From Ceratobasidium sp. AG-K (lineage: Eukaryota > Basidiomycota > Agaricomycetes > Cantharellales > Ceratobasidiaceae): a stretch of DNA of 64,000 nucleotides. This document shows positions 1 through 10,894 of the stretch, piece by piece. The notes beneath the pieces were generated by a model. The model saw only the letters and a list, made by a program, of their open reading frames with translations, had not been told where the DNA came from and made no database searches. The DNA is taken from assembly GCA_037039685.1 (NCBI GenBank), contig JAWNGF010000001.1:2604001-2668000 (forward strand). The letters run 5' to 3'. How positions within the stretch are numbered: position 1 is the first letter of the stretch; each line of letters begins with the position of its first letter. Position numbers and translations under genes: made by a program.

Positions 1-2091
1 TCAGCGTGTTCATCTGGGCTGTCGACTGGCTCATCTCGAGCGTGGCCTCTGGAAAGTCTACGGGCCGTTCGCGGGGTATGGTGGCTGGTTCTAGCGGAGA
101 CCGGGACATCAAGGACTTCACCTCGCCTCGCTCTCCTTCACCCGACTCCCAGCACCCTACCGCGACTCGCGGGCTGGGAGGACACGGGCACGCCCGTCGG
201 GGTTGGTGGAGATACCGGCTCGGACAGAGTTCATTCCACGGAAGCGTCCTCCATGGAAATCTCGTCCGAGTACTTCTCCTGTTCCATTTGCCCATCACCA
301 TCTTCTCGTGCTACCAATTTACGCTCGACCGGTCGACGGCAACGACACTCTCGGTCGTGCTCGCCGCGCTCACATTTGCGATATGCTCGGTTGGAATTCC
401 GCTATTTTTGATTTACCGTGTGACCACAACGCCCACCGGCAAGCTCTATTCGGCGACTCGGACGCTCCTTTCGCTTGGTCCGTTGTACAACCACTATGGG
501 CACGGAAGTCAGCTATTCGCTGGGATGTTTTTCGTCAGCAATATCGCACTCGGTGGGTCTGCCTTTTATGGTTCCTGCCAGCCTGTACTGACCTGCGCCT
601 AGGCTCTGTAATCGGTGCGGGCCAGAAAAGCGGTACTGCACAGTCGGTCATCATACTTGTGATCGAGGTCGTAATGGCACTGGCGACAAGTATCTGGCTT
701 CCATGGGGCAAAGGCGCGCACATGAGCTTGATTAGCTTTTTGTTTTGCGTGTTGAGGATTATCAGTTCGGTCTTGTTGGTCATCCTGAGTCCGGCGGTAA
801 GCGTTTTCCTTGATTCTATGACGCATTTACTCATCCGACCTAGGTCGCGATTGGTGATTCGACCGGTGCTTGGATCGCCTATGCTATCCTCATCATCGCG
901 GGCTTGATCTACCTCACATTCGTCCTTGTCCTCTTTATCAAAATCATCGAAGGCATAATCCGGCTCGTGTTCAAGATTTCGTTTGACCGCTCTCAGCACT
1001 CGGTCGACACTGGTTTGCTCGGCGCGCTTGGTCTGGCTGGATGCTGCGGAACTCGGGAGCGGAGAAAGAAGCGCTCCAGAGGCCACCGGTACCAACTTTC
1101 GGGAAGTATTTCCGGCAGTGCGAATTCCAAGGCTGGGCTCATGGGCCGGACGTCCAGTGGACTGGAGTACACTGTCGCCGCTTACCCACCGGTGAATGTC
1201 AATCACCCGCCTCCGAATGGACTTACGACCTATCCGCCGCCTCCCACTCCCCAGTCTTACCTACGCCCTGAACAGGTCTGGCAACCATATCAGGAAGCCG
1301 ACGAGGATGATGCCGGGAATATTATGCAGTCTTGGAATGCCCATCAACTACACAACAGCCCTCCGGGCCCACAAGTTCCAATTGCATCCCAACCTGGTCC
1401 AGGGTACCAGCCCGTACCGACCGCGCCTTCCGCGAGCTCGAGTTCGTCCGGCTTTGCACGCGTCAAGGGTGGCCGGGCACACTATGATTCGCCATTCGCG
1501 ATCCGAGCTCCCGCGCGACCTTCCCCGCTAAGCTCCCAAGTCCACCTCCCGCCCGGCGCACGTCCACCCGAGCTCGCAGGCACCCGCCAGCACTCTCGGA
1601 ACAAGTCCCAAACGGCCGTTGTCGAGGACGCGAACCGCCCAGTGACACTCGCACCCACCACGCTTCCTCCGCCCCAGATACACGTTCCGGACGAGGACGA
1701 TTCTCCCGCCAGTTCAGAGCCAACCAAGCGCAGGTTCTGGTTTGGCCGCAGCGGGGGCGGAGAGGGCTCTATGGACGACACGAGTTCTGGGGGTGGTGCG
1801 AGCGCCGCACGGGGCGGCAAGGCGTCGATGTGGCCGTTCGGAAAGCGCAGGCGGGGGAGCGAGGCGGACGTCGATTGGATGGGAAGCGGGGATCAGGAGC
1901 CTAAGAGTGGTGGTAGTGGGTTTGTGGTTATGCGCAAGGGCGGGAGCAGCGGTGGGGGAGTGCCGGCAGGAGGGAACGAGGGGGAGCAACAAGGCGAGTC
2001 TTCAAAACCCTCGTTCTCGGTGATTCGCCAACCGAGGCCTGGGACTGGAGGGAGTGTTGGATCTCAGCAACGGCAGTCGACCGTTGGCTAG
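1..2091 (+). CDS. TRP-like (Pkd2/FLC-type) ion channel, C-terminal part, truncated at window edge
   Basis: This is the 3' end of a fungal TRP-like membrane channel; the start lies before the window. Exons read to 552, 603-796 and 844-2091, with introns 553-602 and 797-843. Joined, they give membrane segments with family-typical stretches: VLLLFHLPITIFSCYQF, SQLFAGMFFVSNIALG, GQKSGTAQSVIILVIEV and FLFCVLRIISSVLLVIL. A basic, Pro/Ser/Gly-rich cytoplasmic tail of about 340 residues follows, as is common in this family. Before about base 230 no single frame reads cleanly. Frame 3 from base 6 gives FIWAVDWLI, frame 2 gives LWKVYGPFAGYGGWF and then stops, and frame 3 resumes with the DRDIKDF stretch. 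A missed intron or sequence indels are possible there. The family assignment is from memory of fungal TRP proteins and is fairly secure for the membrane part. Confidence 0.8.
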
Positions 2092-2494
2092 CTAGCTTGT
2101 ATACCATTTTATAGACTTTCTGGTTCACGTTGGTTACGCTCGTTTGCTGTTTTACTTTGGACATTGCGACGGATTTGTCTATAACACTAACAAACGGACT
2201 TGAATAATTTCTGTCTTGTTTCAACTATCACTCTTGTTGACTGTGCAATCATGTATATTGCCTCTGCAATTCACATTTTGCATGACACAATGGGCTACAG
2301 ACAGTCAGACGAAGCTACAGATCATGCAAGCAGATATATGGATCAATGCAGGAGATGTGGGTGACAAGCCAGACGGGTAATACAATCAATGCGATATCGG
2401 ATAGTGCGCTGAGACACAAAACATGAAGAGAAATGCAAAGCAAACAAACGTCCTGATCGTGTGTATCATGGGTCATTATTTTCGTCGCCTCTGT
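2092..2494. other. Intergenic region between convergent genes
   Basis: About 400 bases lie between the stop of the TRP-like channel gene and the stop of the CBM21 gene on the other strand. It should hold both 3' UTRs. The sequence is AT-richer than the flanking coding DNA. I see no further gene. Confidence 0.6.
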
Positions 2495-3736
2495 TCAAAA
2501 TCCCGCTACAGTTGCGCGGAATCTTGCGGTCCAATTTTGCCCCCCACGATTATCCCACCACTCGCCGTGTCCGGGAACCTGGTACCTGATCGCGAAGCGT
2601 AAGAAGCGTGCGCGAACGGCCGTTCCGGCGGAAGAGCTGATACCCAAGTCCTCAAGTGGAATACTAAACTCGAAGTCGTCGTAACCGTCTGGGCGTGGTG
2701 GGACGTCCAGCTGTCCGCCGGGTCCGCCGGGCCTGTATGCGTCTGTCCATCGTGCGCCGGCCTCGTTTCGAGTGTGCCAGTCGTCGGCCGTGTATACCAC
2801 CTGGACAATCTTCTCATACGCCACGTTTCGGACACGGATCAAACCCGTGAGCGATTCTCGTGAGCTGGAAAGCCTCACCCCGAGAGTCGTAAACATTCCG
2901 TGGGTCGGTGCACTCGCAGCCGAGGGCAGGCTCGAGTCGGATGCCAGGGTCAGCTGCATATCTCGACCGTGCATGAGCGGAGACGCCGAACGGGGTGTCA
3001 AAGGGGAGTTTTCGGAAGAACTAAATCCGAGCGCTGCACGATCTGTAGGCGAGGCAATAACTGTACCTGGGAGACGAAGCTGGCGAGCCTTGATGCGAGG
3101 GCTAGATTTGGGTGGGGACCGTGGGCGTGGAGGTTCAAGAGGCGAGTGGGTCGGGTCTGCGTCGTGCGCAGGCGCGGATTCGTCAAAGACGCAAACGTTC
3201 TCTAGAGCCTCTGAAAAGTGCACGTGGGGGTGTGGATGCTGCGGTTCCCGTTCGGGCGAAGTGTTCTCGCTGGGAAGGGAGGAGCTCGAAGATGGTGGTG
3301 ACGGATTGGTATTCCACTTGGCCGAGTTGGGAATGTGGTGTGAAGCCGAGCGCTTACGGTGTTTAAGCAAAGGGCGCAGCTCTCGTCCATCCTTGAGCTT
3401 GATGCAAGGGGAGGGAATTTGAGGCTCCTCTTCCAGTTCTTCGTAGCATCGTTCCTGTTTTGTGGGCTCGTCGTCACTTGTTAGCCGAACAAAGCCCAGT
3501 TCGAAGGCGGCAAACTGGCGAACAGGTTTGCGGAGTGGAGCTGCTTCTTCTTCGCCATTGTCCGAGTCTGGGGGGGTTGGTAATATGTGGCTTAGCCACT
3601 TGGGTCCAACGCCAGGGGTTGGCCCAGGAGGGGTAGACAAGCAGCGAGCACGGGGGATAGCTGGGAATGACATGCAGAGGTGGGGTGGGACAAGGAGGTT
3701 GTGAGATGAAGACTCCATGGAGGCGCCTTTATGCAT
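2495..3736 (-). CDS. Protein phosphatase 1 regulatory (glycogen-targeting) subunit with CBM21 domain
   Basis: An intronless 413-residue protein. The C-terminal part, about residues 290-408, is a CBM21 starch/glycogen-binding domain. It contains the typical block IRVRNVAYEKIVQVVYT, then DDWHT, FEFSIPL, FAIRYQVPG and the closing EWWDNRGGQNW. Residues 171-174 (HVHF) lie in a context that fits the RVxF-type motif by which such subunits bind PP1. The rest is Pro/Ser-rich and probably disordered. The family (yeast Gac1, Pig1, Pig2; animal PPP1R3) brings PP1 to glycogen to activate glycogen synthase. The start may be 3736 or the next Met at 3718, and nothing decides between them. It is convergent with the TRP-like gene on its 3' side. 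The lack of introns is unusual here but normal for such a short gene. Confidence 0.85.
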   Translation of the reverse strand: MHKGASMESSSHNLLVPPHLCMSFPAIPRARCLSTPPGPTPGVGPKWLSHILPTPPDSDNGEEEAAPLRKPVRQFAAFELGFVRLTSDDEPTKQERCYEELEEEPQIPSPCIKLKDGRELRPLLKHRKRSASHHIPNSAKWNTNPSPPSSSSSLPSENTSPEREPQHPHPHVHFSEALENVCVFDESAPAHDADPTHSPLEPPRPRSPPKSSPRIKARQLRLPGTVIASPTDRAALGFSSSENSPLTPRSASPLMHGRDMQLTLASDSSLPSAASAPTHGMFTTLGVRLSSSRESLTGLIRVRNVAYEKIVQVVYTADDWHTRNEAGARWTDAYRPGGPGGQLDVPPRPDGYDDFEFSIPLEDLGISSSAGTAVRARFLRFAIRYQVPGHGEWWDNRGGQNWTARFRATVAGF

Positions 3737-3770
3737 CAGGGAGATATGAGATCAATCCCACACTCGAGAA

Positions 3771-4353
3771 TCAGGCTGGGCCTTGATTTGCGGGGCCAGG
3801 CGTTGGTGGTGCACTTGGAGGCACGACGTAGTTGAATGTTGACGGAGGCACCCCAGAGTGCTGACGATAAGGTACGGGGAATGAATGGACCTGAGGTTGG
3901 GGCTCCCCACGAGATCCGATGCTCGGGTCGCCTTTATGCGTCGGACGAGAGCCGGCTAGTATCCGCATGCATGCGCTGGCCAAGTTTACATCTTGAGCTC
4001 TAGAATGGAAAGCTTGGATCATGAAGAAGCCTTGGAATATGCCGTTGATCACCCCCAACGCAGCCCGCTGAGTGGTTTATGATGTCAAGGACGACTTGGA
4101 TGTTGCACGCTGCCAGATTCGTGTTGATTGTTGCGGAGTTTGCACCATGGATATGAACGTGGGAGTTGTTCTCGACTGCAAGGCAACATTCGTGAATCCG
4201 GAGATGTGCAAGATCGGAAGAGCGTGCTTGGAGGCGTAGACTTGAATACCATATCGGTTTGCGGCTTGATTCATGCTGACGCATGGGGTGTGGAGCGCTG
4301 AGCGCTTCGACGAATACCGCCACAACCAACATCCAGTCCACACGCATCGTCAT
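3771..4353 (-). CDS. Possible small hypothetical gene, head-to-head with the ING gene
   Basis: Two minus-strand open stretches can be joined through a putative intron near 4084-4059. The first part begins with a hydrophobic N-terminus (Met at 4353 or 4347, then RVDWMLVVAVFVEALSA). The second contains GVINGIFQGFFMIQAF and ends in a proline-rich tail. I do not recognise a family, and the proposed donor is weak. The putative start overlaps the start of the ING gene on the other strand, so this may be chance open frame over promoter and 5' UTR. Treat it as a candidate only. Confidence 0.25.
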
Positions 4354-5654
4354 GGAGGAAGCTGCAAACATTGCTACTGAATGTGTATCTTGTGAGCACT
4401 TGCTCGGCTCTTCTCATCAAGAACATACTCACCCCGTGACGCCAGCTCTAGATAACTTGCCAAGTGAGGTGGCATTTCTGTTGGGTGAAATCAAGTCAAA
4501 GGACGCAAAATGTCAAGGTAATGTCTTTTACAGGACTATCTTTTTAGTAGAGCACTAATTAGCTTCTAGAAATCCAGGAGCGCAACAAAAGTAGGATGGC
4601 CAAGGCGTTTGCCCACCGAACAGGCAGTCTGTCTGCGGCCAACCCCGCCAATTCTAACCCCGGACAGAAAGACCCGTTTGCCGCAGGATCTCAAGTGCAG
4701 CTGCAGCAAAAGATCAAAGCTGATCAGGAAAGGGTAGAAAAACTAACTGCCCAAAAAGTTGCACTGGCGCAACGTTTGCAAGCGCTTGTGATGAAGGCAG
4801 CCGGTCGAGTGGAGGCGGATCTTTTGCGGGTACGGATTGCCAGCGGGGAGATACCTGCTCCTCAACCCGTGGTTCCCGAGATCCCGTCGGAGCTTCCTGC
4901 CTTGACCGTTCCGCCTACTCTGCAGATCCCAGCCGCCAGCCCCGCAACAATCGCGACCGCGCTTCCTGTGACGACCGGGAGGGCGCCAGAACCTCGGGGG
5001 GTCCCAGTACCCCCACCGGCCGTAGATGCGCTAGCCAATGCCAATGCTCAGCTTAAACGTACGTCTCTACTTGCCCCTTTTGCGCGTGTAGTGACGTTTG
5101 CTTCACAGGGCGCCGTACAACAGGTGGTGCTTCCACTCCAATCCCAAGTGATCCTGCTTCCACTGTGGTCATTCCGGGGGTAGTACCCGCGACACGTCGT
5201 ATGCGTCCTCAGCCTGCTCGTCGTCGACTGGACGCTGAATCGGATCAAGATGACTTAGATGGCCAGGGTGAAGAAATCGAAGGCGGCGAAGCCGATTCCG
5301 TAGATACGACTCTATACTGCTTCTGCAAAGAAAGATCTTATGGAGAGGTATGATTGGTGGCCAACTCCGCTCGCCTGATTCTGACTTGTCTTTCAAGATG
5401 ATTGGCTGTGACAATGGAAGCTGTCCAATCCAATGGGTCAGTGTTAGCAAGCCCTTCGGTTATCCCGAGTCTCATTCACCGTGCTCTAGTTCCATATGGA
5501 CTGTGTTGGTCTCAAACCGCCTGTCCCTCAAGACATGAAGTGGTATTGTTCGGATTGCAGGGAGAACCAGCAGGATCCAGACGCTCAAGTCGCTGGTATC
5601 TCACCACAGGTCGTATCTAACAAACCCCCGCGCAAAAAGGGAAGACGTGCATGA
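4352..5654 (+). CDS. ING-family PHD-finger chromatin protein
   Basis: Six exons: 4352-4391, 4446-4517, 4570-5058, 5109-5347, 5398-5436 and 5490-5654, giving 347 residues. The N-terminus is an ING helical domain, recognisable from EEAANIATE, LDNLPSEVAFLLGEIK and EIQERNKSRMAKAF. A coiled-coil-like and Pro/Ala-rich linker follows. A C-terminal PHD finger begins YCFCKERSYGEMIGCDN and continues CPIQWFHMDCVGL and WYCSDC, so the zinc ligands (C-x-C, C-x4-C, H-x2-C, C-x2-C) are all present. ING proteins (yeast Yng1, Yng2, Pho23) read H3K4me3 and sit in NuA3, NuA4 or Rpd3 complexes; which one this joins cannot be told. A basic tail KKGRR ends the protein. The start at 4352 is chosen because the family domain begins almost at once; an in-frame codon at 4283 is an alternative. 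Confidence 0.9.
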
Positions 5655-5826
5655 TTGACGGTTTCATGGTACTGTACCGTTCTATGCTTCTACTGGTTGG
5701 AAACTTGACGCTCACTCGTTCTTAGATAGACTCTTGGTTTCGTTGTGTAACATAGCAGTGCGGATTGTTTTAGACATTGGGTATACATACACGTTAAATA
5801 AACGAAATAATATCAGCGTCCGTGAA

Positions 5827-8363
5827 TTAGTCAACAAACTCGCCCTCTTCTTCGTTCCATCCTAGCACCTCGTGAGGAATTCCAAGCGATATAAGCATTG
5901 TTCCTAGCGTTTGGTGTTTAGCCTCTTCGGGCTCGATGTCCTGTGTCTCTTCGGTGAGTGTCGGAGAGTCGTAAGCGTCCTCGTGAGGCGGCAACATGGT
6001 CTTGCGCGGTACAAACGGGTGGTTCAACTTCTTGATAAGCCCTTGATATACCTTTTCAGCTGGGGGAGGGGTAAAAGTTGGCAGGTTCGTCATATCGTTC
6101 GAACCTCGCTCTGCAATACCCTCTGCCAAACGCGTCGTGGATCGTAGTTCAGGCTTTGTGGCCCATCCCCAGCTGTCTTGTTTGTCATTCGAGCTCGAGG
6201 CCCAGGAATCTTCGCCCATCGTATCTCGGACCAGAGTCCACAAGTCTTGGGCAGCTTCTCGCGCTGCCAAACGCCACCGGATGCTCAATTCCTCCAGCTC
6301 GTCATCGTCTGCCGCCTTGGCGAAATTGCCCGGTTCTGCGGAAGGCAACGTGGGATCTACCACACCCCGGATGCGTAGTGCGCTTCGGAGCAACTGAAGT
6401 CGTTGTCTCAGCGCTTGTACGGTCGCGGCAGTTGGCCGAGTCGACTTGGCAGGTGGCTTGAATGGTCTGGTGACTGCCCGAGGTGGGCGGAGCGAGTAAG
6501 AAGAGGATGCGGGGGTGGCGTTGGACGTGAACACCGAGTCTGAAACGGGCGAAGATCCTCTTGCAACTGGCTGTCTGTATGCGGGGCTAGACCGAGCTGC
6601 GGTGGCGGGTGTGGTAAAGACATCGGGCTGAGAGGGAAGGATAGGGCTCGAAAAGTTGTGGTGGTGGGTCCTTGACGGTCGAAGGGGTGTCGAGAACCCT
6701 CCAGCAGGTGGCAACTTGGAACGAGTGCCGTTGCGCAATGGAGATACAAATGGCGCGCTGGTTCCCTGCCGAGTCGTTCGGCGATACTTGATCGGTGGGT
6801 GATTGACTCGTTCCTCCGAGTCTGAATCCACGTGGTGCCTCTTCTTTGCTGGTGGAGGACTTGTGGGCATCGGCGGGGGAGAACTTGGAGGAAGCGGAGA
6901 CGATGTGGGAAGTGCACATCGAATCGGGTTTCGAAACGGGGCACCCAGACCAGTGTGAATATGGTTTACCTTTTTCGGTGGCCTGAGTGACGGAGGGCTA
7001 CTAAGTTTCATAGGGCTCGAAGGAGGCGTAGACTGGAAAACGTTTGATTCCACTTCAAGCCTTACGGGTGAAGCCAACGTCGGCCCTCTCCGCGCTGTAG
7101 GAGGGGTACTTGATGTGTTGATCTCAGGCTCCACTGAGGAAGCATTGACGGTGGGTGGGGGCTATGGACTGAGGGTCAGAATGACCTTTCCAATATGGGC
7201 CGAACACTCACACTATCGGCTAAATTGTCAGGCTCTGTGGTGTCCATAGTTATCGGCGATATATGCGGTGATTCCACGTTGAGTGCGCTCGCGAAATTTC
7301 CGCCGCTCTAGGTAAATATGAGAAGGATAGGAACTTTTATCAAGAAACCACGCTTACAAGCTCAACAGTGACGTGAAGCCCTCGTTGAGAAGGCCTGAAA
7401 TTCACATCGTTACAAAGGGCTTGTCCGTGTGAACCAGCGCAGAGTATGCTCGACGGAATACGAGAGGCAGTGTGCTGGAAAAACATCGATTTCATTGCAT
7501 CACGGAGACCCAGGACCGAACCTACCTCGGCTGATTGCGATCGTGAATGCAAACTGCCGTGAGCCATATCAGCGATATCTTGACGGGTTATCAAGTTCTT
7601 TGTCACAGAATCACGACAGCACGCGAGCGTGGCCTCTAATGCCACCAGGGAGGACTGAATAAGCCAAGTAAGATCTACAGAAATCTATTGGTATCGAGCT
7701 ATAAGCTTACCAGAGGATGGTCTGACACACCCACGTCCCTGGTCGACAAATCACCTCGGTGTATAGCTCCATGGCAAGCAGGGACACCGCTAGAAGGTGG
7801 CTCGGGCTCTGAGCATATTTCGAGGGTTAGGATAGCATCTGCTTCTTCCGGGTTCGCAGGTGCCTGGGTCACTTGCTCCTCGTGCCCCTCGTATTCGCCC
7901 AGCACTTTGGGTGGTGGCTGTTGCAGAAGCCCGACTCCTAAACCTTTCGGACCGAAGTTAGGTATGAGAAAGGGGTACTTGGGGCTCAACCTACTGCTCT
8001 CGGAGCGCTCAAATGCGACGGAGCCTATACCCTGATGTGAACTTTGAAATCCTTGGGCGTTGAGAGTGGCTCCTCCCTACGAGTATGCGGTTAGGGGGTT
8101 CAGGTTCATCGCAAAAAGAATAAGTGGTGGGAACTCATGTCAAAACGAGGGTAATCGACTTACGATACCAACTCCGTCGGATGCAGACAGACCGTCCCGC
8201 TCGAATTTGTCGATATGAGAGCTTCGCGGACTCCTGTTTCAAAAGTCTGATTTGGGTTGACGGATTTTGATGCAACTTACTTGGAAGGGATAGACAGCGG
8301 CTCCAAATCATTAATTTGAGTCCGTTCTTCACATGGTGAAGGCAGTAGCACACTGGAAGTCAT
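5827..8363 (-). CDS. SFR1: Sfr1/Mei5-like recombination accessory protein with long N-terminal extension
   Basis: Seven exons join in frame: 8363-8281, 8233-8164, 8076-7711, 7654-7526, 7474-7358, 7307-7212 and 7161-5827. They encode 731 residues. The last exon carries the recognisable part: a Pro/Ser-rich disordered region with nuclear-type basic patches, then TVQALRQRLQLLRSAL, ELEELSIRWRLAAREAAQDL and the terminal LISLGIPHEVLGWNEEEGEF. These match the coiled coil and C-terminal block of the Mei5/Sfr1 family. With Swi5, Sfr1 stimulates Rad51 and Dmc1 strand exchange in meiosis and repair. Residues 1 to about 290 are not known from the family; they stay open across six introns of 47-87 nt whose phases all agree. 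A shorter form starting at 7247 (MDTTEPDN) is possible. It is head-to-head with PCH2. Confidence 0.8.
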
Positions 8364-8901
8364 TATGTCTAGTAAACGGACTTGGCGATTGCCGTATATG
8401 CGCGCGTTTGAGCTGTCCAGAAGTGCACATCATCATTTGGATCAAACCACGTTCACGAAGCTTCCTAATCAGGCGCACCTTATGAACTATAATGTTTTGT
8501 TTTTTTCCAAATGATAAGGATCGTTCGCAGAATGCCGTAGTGTGGCGTCTGCTTTGAGACTAGGATACACGGTACAAGCGCGGAATTCTGTCGTTGCCTA
8601 ATTGGCGGCGTTTGGTATAGGTGCTCAAATGAGAGTGAAGGTTAGGGTGATCATCAAGCGCTTTGCTTGTGGTCGTCGGGAAGTTGAGTGTAATTACCAA
8701 CCTGCTCAGAGTTAATTCACCGGGACACGTGACCGCGAGGCGAGTAACGCGACGCCACGGTGTCGAGACTTGGTTTTGATTCCTTTCTTTAAAACCATCG
8801 ACATATGAACGGAGTGTCGAAGCAGGAACCTATGGGTGAGTTGATCCCAGCATATCTTTGACCAGAAAGGATAGGGCTCTGACGCATCTTACACAAAGAC
8901 G
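8364..8901. promoter_or_regulatory. Shared divergent promoter of SFR1 and PCH2
   Basis: These 538 bases separate the proposed start of SFR1 (minus) from that of PCH2 (plus). No other gene fits, so both promoters must lie here. A possible donor (gtgagt, at about 8833) and acceptor (caaag, about 8898) before the PCH2 start could mark a 5' UTR intron. I cannot identify a specific meiotic control element by eye. Confidence 0.6.
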
Positions 8902-10894
8902 ATGATGGAACGCGATGGGACGTGCACGGTATGGATTCAAGTCCGAGGAGTTTCGCTGCCAGACCTAAATTATCTATTTGCGCTCGCAGTCGAAGTTCGC
9001 GTGAACCATCGGTCAGGAGTCCGCCATGATATAATTCGCAGCGCTGTCGAAGCCTATATCTTAAATAACGAATTTATTAATATTCCTAATACCTTTGAAG
9101 ATTGGTCGAGCAATCCGGTACTTGGGGATGACGTCGAGCTCATCCACATTACTGAAAGCGGTATGCCTTGCATGCCCTTGACATACCAACTATTCACGGA
9201 CTAGCTAGCATCCCCGACTTCCGAGCTACCGGTCGCCTCTGCCAACTTACTCATACACGTGTACCAGCCGACCGATGGGGCTATCGAGGAGCAGTTTGCA
9301 AATGGTGGAGACGATGATGATGAAGCGGCTGTCGTAACGACTGTGTGTGAACTGCCCTCCCGTGTATGGGAAGGTCTATGGGACACACTCATTTACGACG
9401 ATGACATCAAAGCTCGGCTGCTCGACTATATCTATGCGACACTTGTATTTTCGGACGCCAACGTGGACCGTAAGCGATGTTGATCCGCAGCTCTATTGTA
9501 TTGATTTATTCGTGGTTTCAGCAAATATCGTATCCTGGAATCGTGTTGTTCTGTTGCACGGACCGTAAGTGTAGAGCCGCGCGCGTAGCTTAATGTCACC
9601 CTAACGAGTTACCCTAGCCCTGGTACTGGCAAGACATCTCTGGCACGCGCATTGGCCCAGAAACTAGCCATCCGGCTACAGAGTCGATATTCTGCCGGTG
9701 CTCGCTTACTCGAATTAAACGCCCATTCGTTGTTCTCGCGATGGTTTTCAGAGAGCGGCAAGCTAGTCCAACGTGCGTTTTCAGGAGTAATGGAAATGGC
9801 TGATGATCCCGATGTTTTTCTGGTTCTGCTCATTGGTGCGTATCGAGATTTGGTAATGAATACAGACTGAACCTTGTCAGATGAGGTCGAGAGCCTCACG
9901 GCAGCACGTGCGGGAGCGATGTCAGGGACCGAACCGTCTGACGCCCTTCGGGTAAGTGTGCCTCGTTCCTGCTCGCATACACTCACGTTTCGCAGGTTGT
10001 CAATGCGCTGTTGACCCAGCTTGACAAGCTCAAATTGAAGCGCAACGTTCTAATCATTTCGACTTCGAATCTTCCAGATGCGATTGGTATGTGCTCTACG
10101 ATCGATCCGCGCTGTGGAGTGTCGATCCCGGCAGTTTGGCAGATTCGGCCTATGTGGATCGAGCAGACATCGTTCAATACGTTGCGCCCCCGTCAAAGGA
10201 TGCCATCTATTTCATCCTGCGCTCTTGCGTCACCGAGCTCATTAAAGCAGGTATCATACGTCCCATAGTAAGTACGCAAAGTATGGCATTCCAACCGACG
10301 GCTCGACAAACTTTAACATTAATGATTTCATCTGGTCGTCAACGTGGGACGCATCCGCGATTTATTTACCCACACGCCCTCATGACCCGCCCTTTTTTTC
10401 AAACTCATGTTCACTCTGCCCTTGCGCCACTGGCACCGGGGCGATCATACCCCGGGGGCGTATGCCTAGTCCAGTCTGGCGTGACGTCGGGTAGAACTGG
10501 GATGAGCCCGAGCCTGAAAATAGCGTGCATGACTAACAGCTCGGCAGGAAACCGTTCCGGCCAATGAAGCCAGCAATAATACCCATCGTCGTGACCTGTT
10601 TGAGCCGCTTCGAGGATCCGACGCCGAAGACCTGCGGGTCGCCAAAGTGAGCGTTCGGCTATACGACTTGGCATCAAAGTGCACCGTGCGTACGCTGCTC
10701 GATCGAGGACCGCCACTGACGCCATGTTACAGGGCAAGTCTGGCAGATCGCTCCGGCGACTGCCTGTGCTCGCATACGCACGGCACATGGGTGCTGGGCA
10801 TCGAGGACCGAGCGATATTGGCGTCTGGCTGACCGCGATGCAGCGGGCGGTTGAGCAAGACTCGATCGGGAGAGAGACCGTGCAAGCGCAATAG
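8902..10894 (+). CDS. PCH2: Pch2/TRIP13 AAA+ ATPase, meiotic checkpoint and HORMA remodeller
   Basis: Exons 8902-9160, 9209-9469, 9522-9564, 9618-9835, 9881-9951, 9996-10086, 10143-10266, about 10550-10689 and about 10735-10894 give a Pch2-type protein. Walker A reads GPPGTGKTSL, interrupted by the intron 9565-9617. The Walker B region is FLVLLIDEVESL, restored across intron 9836-9880. Sensor motifs NVLIISTSNLPDAID and VDRADIVQYV follow, and the C-terminal lid includes SGRSLRRLPVLA. The family unfolds HORMA proteins (Hop1, Mad2) to control meiotic recombination and checkpoint signalling. The stretch 10267-10549 is either one long intron of about 283 nt or hides a small exon; the family is variable there. 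The N-terminal domain is weakly conserved, so the start at 8902 (or the next Met at 8905) is an inference. Confidence 0.88.

Noticed and set aside
203..907. A 234-codon plus-strand frame at the left end
   Set aside because: It runs through two introns of the TRP-like gene in the wrong frame; the conserved membrane helices are in the other frame.
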